A program made the position numbers and the translations under genes. The notes beneath the pieces are model-generated. The model ran no database searches, was not told the origin of the DNA, and worked only from the letters and a program-made list of their open reading frames with translations. Shown here piece after piece: positions 52,401-61,264 of a stretch of DNA of 64,000 nt. Source of the stretch: Microvenator marinus (GTDB lineage: Bacteria; Myxococcota_A; Bradymonadia; Bradymonadales; Bradymonadaceae); assembly GCF_007993755.1 (NCBI RefSeq), contig NZ_CP042467.1:1-64000 (forward strand). The letters run 5' to 3'. Position 1 is the stretch's first letter. The number at the start of each line of letters is the position of its first letter.

Positions 52401-55275
52401 GAACTCTTTACTCTTGGCGGAACGTGGCCGATTTCGAATCATGCGGGGCCAGGTTGAAGCGGGCCGAGAAGATTTCAAACTCGCTCGCCAGATGCTTGAG
52501 TCGCCCCAACGAACTCCCGTCGCAAGAGTAGAGATCGAGGCGTTGACGTCTGTGGGGCGTTTTGAGGAAGCACGTGAGCTGGCGCGAGAGATGATGCCTT
52601 TGGCGTTCGCAGTGGATAAGGACTACTTTGTTCGCATCGTAGCTTCGCATGAGCTGCGACAGGGCGACCAAATCCGTGCCCAACGCTTTATGGATGAATT
52701 GCGTTCTGGCGGCGTGGCGCCGGATCTATTTGTCGAACTCTTGGTTCAATATGGGTTCCTGGAAGAGGCGGCAAAGGCCATCGAGTCTGAGATCCAAAAC
52801 GGGGACCAGGTCATGGGCGGGGATCTGGCCGTGGCTTATGCAAACGTGTTTACGACACTCGGTGGAATGGAGCGACTTCTGCGAGTCATGCAACCGGTCC
52901 TCGAGCGTAGCCGTGACGGCCGAGTGCAGGAGCAATTGGGCGAATACTTGGTCAGGGAAGGGCGCCTCGAGTTGGGGAGCATGTATCTGCGCGCTGCGAC
53001 TGAGCAGGGGCGCACGGACTATGTTGTCTTACTCGGTCAGGTCTACCTGACGCTTGGACATACCAATGAGGCATTGGCTCAATTTCAGGTGTTTCTGGAC
53101 CAACCAAACCTTCGACGTGCTGATGCATTGCGGTTGGTTGGCGGGGCTTTCGAGTCTACGGGCCGCACAGATTTGTGGGTTCCCTTCTTGATTCAGTTGG
53201 CGCAAGACGAGCGATATGCTGATGCGGCGACGTCACTATTGATCGCGCACGACATTCAGACCGGAGGACTTAGCGAAGGGCTCGGGCGGATGCAGCGCCT
53301 GGTTGGAGAAGTGACAATGGAAGGTGACGCCCCGCAGGTAGGCGACTCGGGCGAGGATGTGCGTGTTGAAACCCTTGCGGGAGCCATCGAGAGCCTCGCA
53401 GGCGAGGGCTATCTTGCGGAGGCCAGAGCCTTCCATGATTCACTGCCGGACTCAATTCGGCAAGAAGAACGAATGCGAGAGCTCGAGCTACGCTTGGTGT
53501 TTAGTGATGACGATGTCAGCGTTGATCCATACGTGGATTTAGTCCTGAAAGAGTTTGGAGATTCGAGCCGCGATCGGCAAAGAACTTTGAAATTGGGGAC
53601 ACTGCTTTTGGCCTATGGCAGGTTTGATAAGGCGCGCCAGATTGCAGAGCCGCTCATCAAAGATGGAGACCTAGAGGTTGCAAGGGGAGCCTTAAATCTG
53701 GCTTCGAAGCTCGCAGTCGCGCAGTCGGACAACGCACGGATTCGTGGACTGGTAGAAGAGTTTGTCGCAAGTCGTCCAGATAGGTCAGGCGCAAGGCAAG
53801 TAGCGCTCGACGTGGTGCGAGCTCTCGGCGAGGACCAACTGGTTTCTGAGTTGAGCCGAGAAAGTCTGAGATTAATGCCGACACAGACCCAAATTTTCAA
53901 TGCGTTCAACAACGGTATGGTCACCAATGATCTTCCACTGGCCTCTGAAGCGAGCAACTTGATCTGGCGTGTCACCGAGAACCCTGTTGAGACGGTCTCT
54001 GAGGTCGCGAGCAACTATGCGGACCGTCAGGACCCTGAATTCGTGCGGACGTTGATGGCCCCGGTCTTAAACGGTTATCCACAGCTAGTTCGAACGCGCT
54101 TGATTTGGGCGCGAATGAATTATCGCGTCGGGGATACGGTCGAGGCACGAGAAGAGCTTCTGGCCATGCTGGAAGATACGGAGTTTGATCCGGATGCAGT
54201 CGAGCAGGTTGGAGACTTTCTGAAGAGTTGGAGACTCTGGGGTGAGCTTGCAAAGTACATCGCCCCTAGGGTCAACCTGGAGGAGACATCTCCAGATTTT
54301 CGCCGTGCGCTGGGCCTTGCTCATCTGCACCTCGGAGAAAGAGATGCGGCCCTAAGCCTCTTCGATCAAGTCATTTCTGAAAGTCCCGACGCGTCCGAAG
54401 CTTCACGAAGACTCGCGGACGAATTGCGCACCCATGGATTTATCGCGGAAGGTTTGAGATTTGCGGAGAAGGCCATCGACCTAAGGCCCAATCGAAGCGG
54501 AAACTATGTCACACGTGGATTGGTCCGCTTGGCGATGGGCGAAGACGCTGAAGATGATATTCGTCGTGGACTCAACGACGGGAACCAAGCACTTCTGACT
54601 CTCTTCAACGCCTCGGAAATTACACTTAAGCGAGGTGATATCGAGCGTGCGAAGCCGTTCTTGGATGAGCTCGCGAAGGCTCCGATTGCCGACCAGGGTG
54701 GCATGCTTGCGATTGACCTCGCCCTGCGCGCGTTCCGAGACGCCGGGTTGGCATCTGAGGGTGTGGCATTCGTGGAGGACCGTTGGCCTACCGTAGCCGC
54801 AGGACGCGGGATTTCGGCGAAGGTTCTCATGATGTCATTGGCCGGGCTTTACGAAGAAGCCGGCAATGTAGAGCGCGGATTCACCCTCTACGAGGACGCG
54901 ATTTCGCGCACAATGATTAGCGATCCTTTTGATCGCGACCTCGCGACCTATCGCAACAATCTGGCCTATATGTTCTCTACGTCAAACACACGAGTCGATG
55001 AGGGACTAGCCCTGATTCGACTCGCGATCGCTCAAGACGTGCAGCGAAACGCGAGCTTCATCGATACATTGGGATGGCTACTTTATCGCAAGGGAGATCT
55101 CGAGGCTGCAGAGATTGAGATTCGAAAAGCGTTGGCCACCACAACCGTAGCTCGTGGCTCGGTTGCGGAGTTGGTGGAACTCTATAGCCATCTTGCTGAA
55201 TTGAGGTCGCTTCGAGGGTTCGATCAGGAAGGCTCGTGGGGCCGAGTCTTCATCGAGATGATCGAGCCGAAGTGA
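49492..55275 (+). CDS. Giant TPR lipoprotein, 1927 aa
   Basis: The lipoprotein signal is short (FISLMILALSVGC, acceptor C16). Almost the entire remainder is helical repeats of TPR type, for example ESLARGEYSNAIAHAESGLADDP near the start and GLRFAEKAIDLRPNRSGNYVTRG near the end. The final part (YRNNLAYMFSTSNTR, LGWLLYRKGDLEAAE) is a canonical TPR block. It should face the periplasm as a long scaffold. GGAG precedes the ATG at 49492; the upstream extension to 49447 is rejected. Similar long TPR lipoproteins appear in exopolysaccharide systems (PrsT-like), but no such genes are nearby. Confidence 0.88.
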   Translation: MRYFISLMILALSVGCHNSYESGMESLARGEYSNAIAHAESGLADDPNDPELNLLMAESLIGQEKWAAAEPYARKAARAQGTRGLGHRALGKLLWELGDPVRAVDTWRESRRIDISLVSDSDYQRALETAISLAMSTHDYAKALELRVELAEMVPGHEAVSEEWMKRTRALLAEDYVREGKFQLAAEAYGALATDFKDPSFWFDQGRVFTTFGQDSEAILAFQKYVDAGDSGVDRNLEVARRSERLKNPSIAIRFYDQALELMTVPSNQRAQTHLALAELLLTSRATDQANVHLKAYIQDMRDVKGLPVLADPYIEAAQLATQGRAPQLAIEYLEEAVEQATVSWRATRMLAELYSRRARLLDVERVTKRYVERSDSSVNSLTTAGRWASSQRHSDLAIYFLEAALAKDDSSATLWMELSKAYSGANRLSDTRRALDGYVKRASDPVRANLDASSVLRRMRSYQDAEKFLLAAFKLEPANESVVYDLETLYRESNRPQEIHKVFERHIKARGGSADVYAEVASRFLRQNELDDALKYLLKAASLGRTSAWLNIADVYKRRRQERDMRDALQKYIDGSNDRGAALDDAWQRLRTSSWAQEGVGILEELISLRPENVLYYEELSELYFSQRRDVEAFELWKKYLQVSPDYFGALESMSRRFERHGHEEWVLSLLQELVKRDGERLPELYRLIGDAYASAAQKRMRMTGALLSNGIFSSEDKARENYRIYLDKAKASGRELERFADAMRSRRMWDIAALAYEKLGIEKSRADTKLNYGTALLNLGRHEEAKAILSSYLEDRGSSLDALRQVSDQLMAAGQYDVLEPYLQELMTSGDENLLRNAFLKLSEVYRQTDQPQKIGPLIAVYLERTQNPGEGRRTSISVIEAAGLWEEGVRQLTRMAELHGDEYRFDLGIMMYRAGDIEGAWRTLEEFASSSVTPAESWYRVGQFYERRAEVEKAQTAYNSAVNAAPQNSLLLAERGRFRIMRGQVEAGREDFKLARQMLESPQRTPVARVEIEALTSVGRFEEARELAREMMPLAFAVDKDYFVRIVASHELRQGDQIRAQRFMDELRSGGVAPDLFVELLVQYGFLEEAAKAIESEIQNGDQVMGGDLAVAYANVFTTLGGMERLLRVMQPVLERSRDGRVQEQLGEYLVREGRLELGSMYLRAATEQGRTDYVVLLGQVYLTLGHTNEALAQFQVFLDQPNLRRADALRLVGGAFESTGRTDLWVPFLIQLAQDERYADAATSLLIAHDIQTGGLSEGLGRMQRLVGEVTMEGDAPQVGDSGEDVRVETLAGAIESLAGEGYLAEARAFHDSLPDSIRQEERMRELELRLVFSDDDVSVDPYVDLVLKEFGDSSRDRQRTLKLGTLLLAYGRFDKARQIAEPLIKDGDLEVARGALNLASKLAVAQSDNARIRGLVEEFVASRPDRSGARQVALDVVRALGEDQLVSELSRESLRLMPTQTQIFNAFNNGMVTNDLPLASEASNLIWRVTENPVETVSEVASNYADRQDPEFVRTLMAPVLNGYPQLVRTRLIWARMNYRVGDTVEAREELLAMLEDTEFDPDAVEQVGDFLKSWRLWGELAKYIAPRVNLEETSPDFRRALGLAHLHLGERDAALSLFDQVISESPDASEASRRLADELRTHGFIAEGLRFAEKAIDLRPNRSGNYVTRGLVRLAMGEDAEDDIRRGLNDGNQALLTLFNASEITLKRGDIERAKPFLDELAKAPIADQGGMLAIDLALRAFRDAGLASEGVAFVEDRWPTVAAGRGISAKVLMMSLAGLYEEAGNVERGFTLYEDAISRTMISDPFDRDLATYRNNLAYMFSTSNTRVDEGLALIRLAIAQDVQRNASFIDTLGWLLYRKGDLEAAEIEIRKALATTTVARGSVAELVELYSHLAELRSLRGFDQEGSWGRVFIEMIEPK

Positions 55276-55277
55276 GT

Positions 55278-55967
55278 CTATTCTGGGTCTTCAGTATCAT
55301 ACGGAATCTGAACTGGCGGAGTAGCGGGCGGGCGATGCGCCTCAAGCTGGTCCATGATGTGGCGGATGAACTTGCGCCGGTACGAGCTGATCGCGTTGTT
55401 AACCACTAGTTTTAACTCGGAGATTCCGAGTTGCTCCAAGGCTCTAAAGTCGTTGTTTAGTAGTGGGTTCGGGTCATGCAAGAGAGACACGAGGCCATCT
55501 GCAAGCCCCATTTGTACGGCGCGCAGATGGTCATCGTGCACATGTACTATTTCAACATTAAAGCCGCGTGTACTAAACCACTCACGAGTGAATCGTGGGA
55601 TTGCCGTTGCGAGGCGCAAATGTGGAAGTGAGTGGAGGCGGGCAAGGGTTTGGTCGCGCCTCGCAGCGAGAATAATTGGGGCGGCCCCGCACGCAAAGGT
55701 GTAGGGGCGCCAAACGTCCACATTCAGTTCATGGATGGCGTCGGTGCTCATCACTCCAACTTGGACGGCACCTCGCTCCACATAGGTGCCCATATCAGCT
55801 GATGCGATGCGGATGATATCCACGGTCCAAGACTCATCCTCAAAGGTTGCTTCGAGTCGATGTTGGTCCCTTCCCTCGGGAATGGGGAAGCCCGCAGCAC
55901 CAAATTGTTCTCGGAGTTGTGGCTCGTAAGGACCTTTAGGTATGGCGATTTTTAGGTGTCTATTCAT
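55278..55967 (-). CDS. hisG: ATP phosphoribosyltransferase catalytic subunit, short form
   Basis: 229 residues, without the C-terminal regulatory domain of long HisG, so it is a short-form enzyme needing HisZ. LKIAIPKG at the N-terminus, DIIRIASADMGTYVERGAVQVGV and the PRPP-loop-like segment GLADGLVSL fit the family, although the loop is unusual. It catalyses the first step of histidine synthesis. It overlaps hisZ by four bases (ATGA). Its stop is three bases from the giant TPR gene's stop. Confidence 0.85.
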   Translation of the reverse strand: MNRHLKIAIPKGPYEPQLREQFGAAGFPIPEGRDQHRLEATFEDESWTVDIIRIASADMGTYVERGAVQVGVMSTDAIHELNVDVWRPYTFACGAAPIILAARRDQTLARLHSLPHLRLATAIPRFTREWFSTRGFNVEIVHVHDDHLRAVQMGLADGLVSLLHDPNPLLNNDFRALEQLGISELKLVVNNAISSYRRKFIRHIMDQLEAHRPPATPPVQIPYDTEDPE

Positions 55968-57121
55968 CTGTCCGCGCCTCGCACAATTCGGGCAGATTGG
56001 CCATCTTGTCGCCTTGAGATGGCCTTCTGGAAGCCACCAATCATGTCTTCTTCGCTGATGATTACCGCCTCTTCGGCCCCTTTAACCTGCTGCGCATGGA
56101 GCATCGCAACCGGAACCGAATCCACAACGGCCTCTGAGGTCAAGGAGAAGCCTGCTGCAGGCAATCTTGGGCCGAACACGCCCACAAGGTCGTCGTAGCG
56201 TCCTCCGCGCCCGAGAGAGCGTCCTGCGGACTCACTCACAATATTGAACGCGATCCCCGTGTAATAGGAAGCTCCCGCGAGCTCAGCCATGTCGAGCCGA
56301 ATATGCTTGCGATAGCCAAGAGCGGAGAGTGTGGCCAAGAGGTGTCGGAGATTATCCAACCGTTTGTGCAGGTTTTGGTCTTCGGGAATCAGCTCTTGAA
56401 TTTCGGCCAGCTGGTGCAATCCGCCTTCAAAATCCGCAAGTTTCGCCACCGCATCAACAAAGCGCTCTCTGGTGCCGAGCCGTTTCAAAATACGCCTGAC
56501 GCCTGATGGATCTCTTGCGACGATGGCTTCGTGCACCGATTCGCGAATGCGATTGGGCGCGCCAGTGGCCGTGATGAGGTGCCTTGCGATCCCATGGTCG
56601 GTGACGTTGAACTGGAAATCAGGAACCCCGAGCTTTTCAAGGCTCTCGAGCGCGATCAAAAAGACCTCAATCTCGCCGAGTAGTCCCGGAACTCCGATAA
56701 GTTCGACCCCGAGCTGGTAGTTTTCGAGTGCCGAGCGCTGAGCGCTTCGGTCAAGCCGCACAATCTTGCTTGCATAGCTGATTCGCAATGGCGGGTGAGT
56801 GTGTCCGCTCGAAAGCTGATACGCAGCCATTTTCGCAATAGCCGGTGTGACGTCGGTACGAATCATCATCACGTTGCCCGACCGGTCGACAAATCGAAAA
56901 CTTCGTTCAACCGCGTCCTGATCTAGGCCTCTCTTGATCGTGTCGAAGTAGTCGATGAGTGGAACCTGAGCCTCTTTATAACCCCAACCGGCGAAAACCC
57001 TCATGGCTTGTCCGGTGATGATTCGGCGTGCGCTGACGGACTGGTCAAGCGCAGGGGCTAGAAAAGGTATCTCTGCCATGGCGGTGTCACTCAACTCGAA
57101 ATGTGGAGCCTTTAGGCTCAT
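55964..57121 (-). CDS. hisZ: ATP phosphoribosyltransferase regulatory subunit
   Basis: 385 residues resembling class II histidyl-tRNA synthetase without aminoacylation residues. The N-terminal motif (FAGWGYKEAQVPLIDYFDTI), VMMIRTDVTPAIAKMAA and a C-terminal GGRYDDLVGVFG are typical. Its place directly before hisG and the short form of that enzyme settle the call. The ATG at 57121 or at 57079 (MAEIPFLAP) could be the start; neither has a clear ribosome site. It follows the GT51 fusion gene by 12 bases. Confidence 0.88.
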   Translation of the reverse strand: MSLKAPHFELSDTAMAEIPFLAPALDQSVSARRIITGQAMRVFAGWGYKEAQVPLIDYFDTIKRGLDQDAVERSFRFVDRSGNVMMIRTDVTPAIAKMAAYQLSSGHTHPPLRISYASKIVRLDRSAQRSALENYQLGVELIGVPGLLGEIEVFLIALESLEKLGVPDFQFNVTDHGIARHLITATGAPNRIRESVHEAIVARDPSGVRRILKRLGTRERFVDAVAKLADFEGGLHQLAEIQELIPEDQNLHKRLDNLRHLLATLSALGYRKHIRLDMAELAGASYYTGIAFNIVSESAGRSLGRGGRYDDLVGVFGPRLPAAGFSLTSEAVVDSVPVAMLHAQQVKGAEEAVIISEEDMIGGFQKAISRRQDGQSARIVRGADR

Positions 57122-57133
57122 TCCCCACCAGTG

Positions 57134-60100
57134 TCAAGGATCGAGAGGGCGAGGAATCATCGGTTCGATAGTAGGCGGAGGCGTGTTCTCTTGAGGGTTC
57201 TGATAGAGCGCTGGGTCAAAGGGCGCGAAGATCGGAAACTCCGGTTCCTTCGGTTTGAGCACCGGCTCTTCGTCCGTGGGCTTGTAGAACTCCGGTGGCG
57301 CCTGAATCGCGGCTTCGAGCTCTTCGGGCGTGATTCTTTCGCGGTTGAGCATGACCTGCATGTAGCGTTTCATTCGATTGAAATAATGGGGCGTTATCTC
57401 TCCGCGTTCCCAATAGAAATGCCACTTCTTTGGGCCCGGGATGATGCTCACGAACCACGCCACTTCGCCCAGGGTCAATTCGTCCGGACGTTTTCCGAAA
57501 TAGTGAAGCGATGCTTCGTGGATTCCGAATATCCCTGGCCCAAACTCGATGACGTTCAAGTAGATCTCCATGATCCGCTCTTTCGGAACGTCCACCACCG
57601 ACTCCATCAAAAAGACGATGAAGGCTTCTCTCAATTTGCGGACGATTAGCTTCTTGCGGTCCAAAAAGACATTCTTGACCATCTGCATCGCGATGGTGCT
57701 CGCACCTCGTTTGAAGCCGCCGTGAGAGAGGTTCTGCTCAACGGAAGCCTTGAGGGCATGTGTGTTGAACCCGTCATTAGTGAAGAAGGACGAGTCCTCA
57801 GTGGTCATGACGGCCTTTGGAAGATAGGGCGAGATATGAATCAGTGGCACGTAGACGTATCTGCCATAGGGGCGCTCAGGGGTACGTTCGATGATATCGT
57901 CATCCGACCAGGGTTTTGGCGCCTTCTTGCTTAAAGCGTAGGGCGTCAACCAATATTGTGGGGATTCGAGGATGTCTCGTCGCATTCCAGCGCGTTCGGG
58001 CGTTGGTACTTCCGGCCAACCTCGCCGCCTGGCCCTCTCGTCGATCTGCTCCAAGGTAAGTTGGGCATGTTCCATGAGCCAGTCTGCAGGGGTTGGGTAG
58101 AGTGGCCCCGTTCTGATGGTTCGAGTGAAGTCGTCTTCTTCCTTGATGGAGTCTACGATCGTGAGTGTCATGGGTTCTAAGAGCCGTCTTGGGTCCACAG
58201 CCTCTGGAACGCTCAAGAGTTGGACGTCGGTCAGCACGGGGTCTGTGTTCCAAACCATGTCGCTGGCGCGGTACATCGGCACTTCGAGGTCGAATTTCCA
58301 TTTGAAAGTTCCCGCGAGCTTTGTGCCCCAGACCGGTCCCTGTATCGACTTTGGTACGGCGTCGATCAGGCTTTGAAGTTTGGTTTCGGGCAGCTCAACA
58401 GCGAGGTCGAAGCGCGCAGGCCAACGGCCGGGAGCGTTGAACCCGTAAAGGGCTGGGCGAAACGTGCCTGAAACACCATTGAAGGTGAATTTACCCGACC
58501 GAAAGACGAGTCCGCCGATGGGCGTCGGATTGGGAGATGGTTTCAGCGTTCCGTCGGGAAGGGTTTCCTCGCGATATACCGGAACTTGAGCGAGTTTGGG
58601 CGCGGGTAGCGCGCTCCCTGCGTCAAACACCGCGTCGAACGAATACGAGGCGTCCACATCTTCTACGATTTCTTCTGCAATCATCGCGTGATGAAACGCA
58701 AAATCTTCCACGGAAACGAGTCCTTGGATGCCAAACGATTGCGGCTTATCTAGCGGTTTGAACTCGATCTTGGATCGAAGCACGCCCCCTCGGACATGTT
58801 TTGCGAGTTTAGGGCCTAGAATCTGCCCCACCCAGGACAAATCAAGTGCATCGACTTCGATTTCGCCCTGAACACTTCTTTGAAGAATTTTGGCAACGAT
58901 ATTGATGTCGACGGCTCCACGAGGCGCCATGCCAGATTGTGCCTTGAACCCGCCACGAACCTCGAAGTCTCCGTCTTCTATCTTGTTCAGGAGTTCGAAA
59001 TTTCCTTGCGCGAGACTAAACTCGGTCTCAGCCTTTTCCAGAGGTAGCTCGCGAAGGTCCGTGCCTTTGATGGCCGCGTTCGTGATTCGGATGAATTTAG
59101 GTACCTTTTCAATCCAATCAGGAAGCGTAGCCTCGGCCTCTACTTCTTCTTCAGGCGGGGCGTGCTCTTCTTCCTCAGGCTCGGCTTCAGGGTTCTTCTT
59201 CTTCTTTGCCAGTTGATTTGCGAATGCGCGGGCACTGCTCACGATCGATCGCGCTTTTGGCTGTCGGACGACTTCATCGAGGAGCACGAGTGGTCCGCTT
59301 CCGGTCTTGTCGAAGTCCAAAAAGAGGACCGGAGCGTCGAGAATCAGCTCTGCGATGCTGAGCGACCGGATGTCCGCGATTGAGTTCACTCGAACTTCGG
59401 CGCTTTCCACACTCGCGATGTCACGTTCTTCTAGTTTCAGGCTAGGACGCATCAACTTGATGCCACCCTCGGGTGTGAACTCAACTCCAGAGAGGCCAAC
59501 CTCTAAGAAGGGGAGGGGGCCGATTCCACTGACTCGCAGCGCTTGGTCCAGCGTTACACCTCCACCCGTAGGGACAAGATCCGAATTCAATGTGAGTGCG
59601 ATGTCGACGACGCGAGGAAGGCTCAGGTTCTTTGGGTCCTTGGATTCGTCCAGCTCCAATTTCGCGGTGGCTTCGAGCGACTCTCCATCCCACGACCACC
59701 CAGACTTCGGAATGCTGAGCCTTTGGATGGGAAAATCGGGATCTGGACTGATGAACGTGACTTCAACGTCCAGTGCTTCAAGGTTCGGCACCTGTTCTAG
59801 GCGGCGGACAATCGGATTCGTGGAGGGGCTTTCCGACTCAGCAGGTGGCTCCGAGCCCTTGGACTTTAAGCGCTGAAGTAAGACCGGTGAGCCAGATTCA
59901 TCGAGTTCGAGATTTAGTTTAACGCCTGAAACCGTAAGTGAACTCAGTGATTTTTGGCCCTTGGCGAGATCAAACACGCTGGCTTCGGCCTCGATGGTCT
60001 CCACTCTGAGTACGCTGGTTTCCTCGTCGAAGACCTCGAGTCCCAGCATTCTCACACCCCTTAGCCCCATCGGCTCTACGCCTTCGGTAGTGATGGTGAG

Positions 60101-60244
60101 TCCGGTTCTTTGGGCGAGCGAAGTGAGTCGCTCCTCGACCGCGTCTTGCGCAAACCTGGGCGCGAACACAAAGATACCGAGCGCAAAGGCGAGGCCCAAC
60201 GCGAGTACAAGTGCAACTAAGATTAGGACCGACTTTTTACCCAT
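57134..60244 (-). CDS. AsmA-like/GT51 peptidoglycan glycosyltransferase fusion, 1036 aa
   Basis: An N-terminal membrane helix (about 6-28) leads to about 550 residues of AsmA-like beta-rich domains (LTITTEGVEPMGLRGVRMLGLEV, ELILDAPVLFLDF), with a Glu-rich insert near 360. The C-terminal 803-970 is a GT51 glycosyltransferase: catalytic E816 in TTEDSSFF, GASTIAMQ, KNVFLD, the second Glu in RKLREAF, and KERIMEIYLNVIEFGPGIFGI. The motif usually written EDxxFxxHxG has N instead of H here (EDSSFFTNDG). The tail is Pro-rich. There is no transpeptidase domain. It polymerises lipid II glycan strands if active. Confidence 0.85.
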   Translation of the reverse strand: MGKKSVLILVALVLALGLAFALGIFVFAPRFAQDAVEERLTSLAQRTGLTITTEGVEPMGLRGVRMLGLEVFDEETSVLRVETIEAEASVFDLAKGQKSLSSLTVSGVKLNLELDESGSPVLLQRLKSKGSEPPAESESPSTNPIVRRLEQVPNLEALDVEVTFISPDPDFPIQRLSIPKSGWSWDGESLEATAKLELDESKDPKNLSLPRVVDIALTLNSDLVPTGGGVTLDQALRVSGIGPLPFLEVGLSGVEFTPEGGIKLMRPSLKLEERDIASVESAEVRVNSIADIRSLSIAELILDAPVLFLDFDKTGSGPLVLLDEVVRQPKARSIVSSARAFANQLAKKKKNPEAEPEEEEHAPPEEEVEAEATLPDWIEKVPKFIRITNAAIKGTDLRELPLEKAETEFSLAQGNFELLNKIEDGDFEVRGGFKAQSGMAPRGAVDINIVAKILQRSVQGEIEVDALDLSWVGQILGPKLAKHVRGGVLRSKIEFKPLDKPQSFGIQGLVSVEDFAFHHAMIAEEIVEDVDASYSFDAVFDAGSALPAPKLAQVPVYREETLPDGTLKPSPNPTPIGGLVFRSGKFTFNGVSGTFRPALYGFNAPGRWPARFDLAVELPETKLQSLIDAVPKSIQGPVWGTKLAGTFKWKFDLEVPMYRASDMVWNTDPVLTDVQLLSVPEAVDPRRLLEPMTLTIVDSIKEEDDFTRTIRTGPLYPTPADWLMEHAQLTLEQIDERARRRGWPEVPTPERAGMRRDILESPQYWLTPYALSKKAPKPWSDDDIIERTPERPYGRYVYVPLIHISPYLPKAVMTTEDSSFFTNDGFNTHALKASVEQNLSHGGFKRGASTIAMQMVKNVFLDRKKLIVRKLREAFIVFLMESVVDVPKERIMEIYLNVIEFGPGIFGIHEASLHYFGKRPDELTLGEVAWFVSIIPGPKKWHFYWERGEITPHYFNRMKRYMQVMLNRERITPEELEAAIQAPPEFYKPTDEEPVLKPKEPEFPIFAPFDPALYQNPQENTPPPTIEPMIPRPLDP

Positions 60245-60383
60245 AAATACTTCGACTTCTCGAAACCCGGGGGATTGCTATCAAGTAGTACCTCATCCGT
60301 CAAAGCGTTCGGCTTGACTTTTCTCGTCGGGGAAACAATCGTTGGAGCGTGATTTAGTTCCCGTCACTTTGAAGAGGTGTGCC

Positions 60384-60668
60384 ATGACGGAGTGGAAAGA
60401 TGAGATGTTCAAGGCAGCGATGAAGGTCATGCAGAATCCGACTGCTCAAAAAGTCATGAACAGTGACAAGTTTCAGAAGGCAGTAGCGGGAGCATTCAAG
60501 GCTTCGTTCACCTTGAAGTCCGAGCTTGATGAGAAAAAGGCTGACGTCGCCCGGAAGCTCAATCTCGCGACCAGCGACGATTTGAGAACGATGAAGCGCG
60601 AACTTGACCGACTGCAGCGCCAAGTCGCAAAGATGAAAAAAGAAGCCCAGGACGAGTCGGACTCGTGA
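60384..60668 (+). CDS. Small coiled-coil protein, 94 aa
   Basis: No signal peptide. The second half is a charged coiled coil (LRTMKRELDRLQRQVAKMKKE), and the first half is an amphipathic helix with KVMQNPTAQKVMNSDKFQK. The shape recalls accessory-factor or phasin-like small proteins, but I cannot assign a family. GAAGAGG is placed well before the ATG at 60384; the 60342 extension is not needed. Its stop overlaps the next start (GTGA). Confidence 0.7.
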   Translation: MTEWKDEMFKAAMKVMQNPTAQKVMNSDKFQKAVAGAFKASFTLKSELDEKKADVARKLNLATSDDLRTMKRELDRLQRQVAKMKKEAQDESDS

Positions 60669-61264
60669 AGTATCTTCTGGCGCTAGTCCTGGCATTCGCG
60701 AGTTTCGGTACGCCGCGAGATGCCGACGCACACCTTGCAACGTTTGGAAGCTGGGAGATTACTCGAGAGTATTTGGGAGAACTCTTCCCAGAAGCAACGG
60801 ATTTTCTGTCGCGCGACGTCACGTACACGGATGCCCAGGTGGCTGCGATCGAAAAAGAGTTGGGATTTTCGCTCTACCCAGAGGATAAGACCCCCACATT
60901 CTACATCGCGGTGCAAAACGTTGGAGGAAAACGAAAACTCCTCGGCGTGGCGATTTTTATCGATCCCAGGCTCCAACCCAAAGTGATTGGTGGAAGCGTG
61001 CTTCGACTTGAGGTGGGGATTGCGGTCAATTCAAAGGGGCAAATCCACAAGATTCGGGTTTTCGACTATCGAGGAAACCTCGCTCTCACTCGCCCGGCCT
61101 TTCTCGACCAGTTTAACGGCATGAAGCTAGACGACAAGTTCGTCATCGGCCCGAAGATAAAGGCAGTTGATGGTGAAGCAGAAGAGAGTCAACTCGTGGC
61201 AAACGCTGCCAGAGAAGCTCTCTATCTGATGAAGGTTTCGCTTGGAAAAGGCGCTCAGAAATGA
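60665..61264 (+). CDS. Exported protein with FMN-binding-like domain, 199 aa
   Basis: A signal peptide (KYLLALVLAFASFGT, then DADA) starts at GTG 60665 inside the previous stop. The body has a strand-helix pattern like FMN_bind domains of RnfG/NqrC (RLEVGIAVNSKGQIHKIRVFDYRGN, FLDQFNGMKLDD), ending with a helix (LVANAAREALYLM). The flavin-attachment SGAT-like motif is not present; the corresponding place reads VDGEAEES, so covalent FMN is unlikely. The last ten bases overlap the convergent apt stop. Confidence 0.65.
   Translation: MKYLLALVLAFASFGTPRDADAHLATFGSWEITREYLGELFPEATDFLSRDVTYTDAQVAAIEKELGFSLYPEDKTPTFYIAVQNVGGKRKLLGVAIFIDPRLQPKVIGGSVLRLEVGIAVNSKGQIHKIRVFDYRGNLALTRPAFLDQFNGMKLDDKFVIGPKIKAVDGEAEESQLVANAAREALYLMKVSLGKGAQK

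Noticed and set aside
55278-55967. HisG considered truncated
   Set aside because: The short form is normal when hisZ is present, and hisZ overlaps it.
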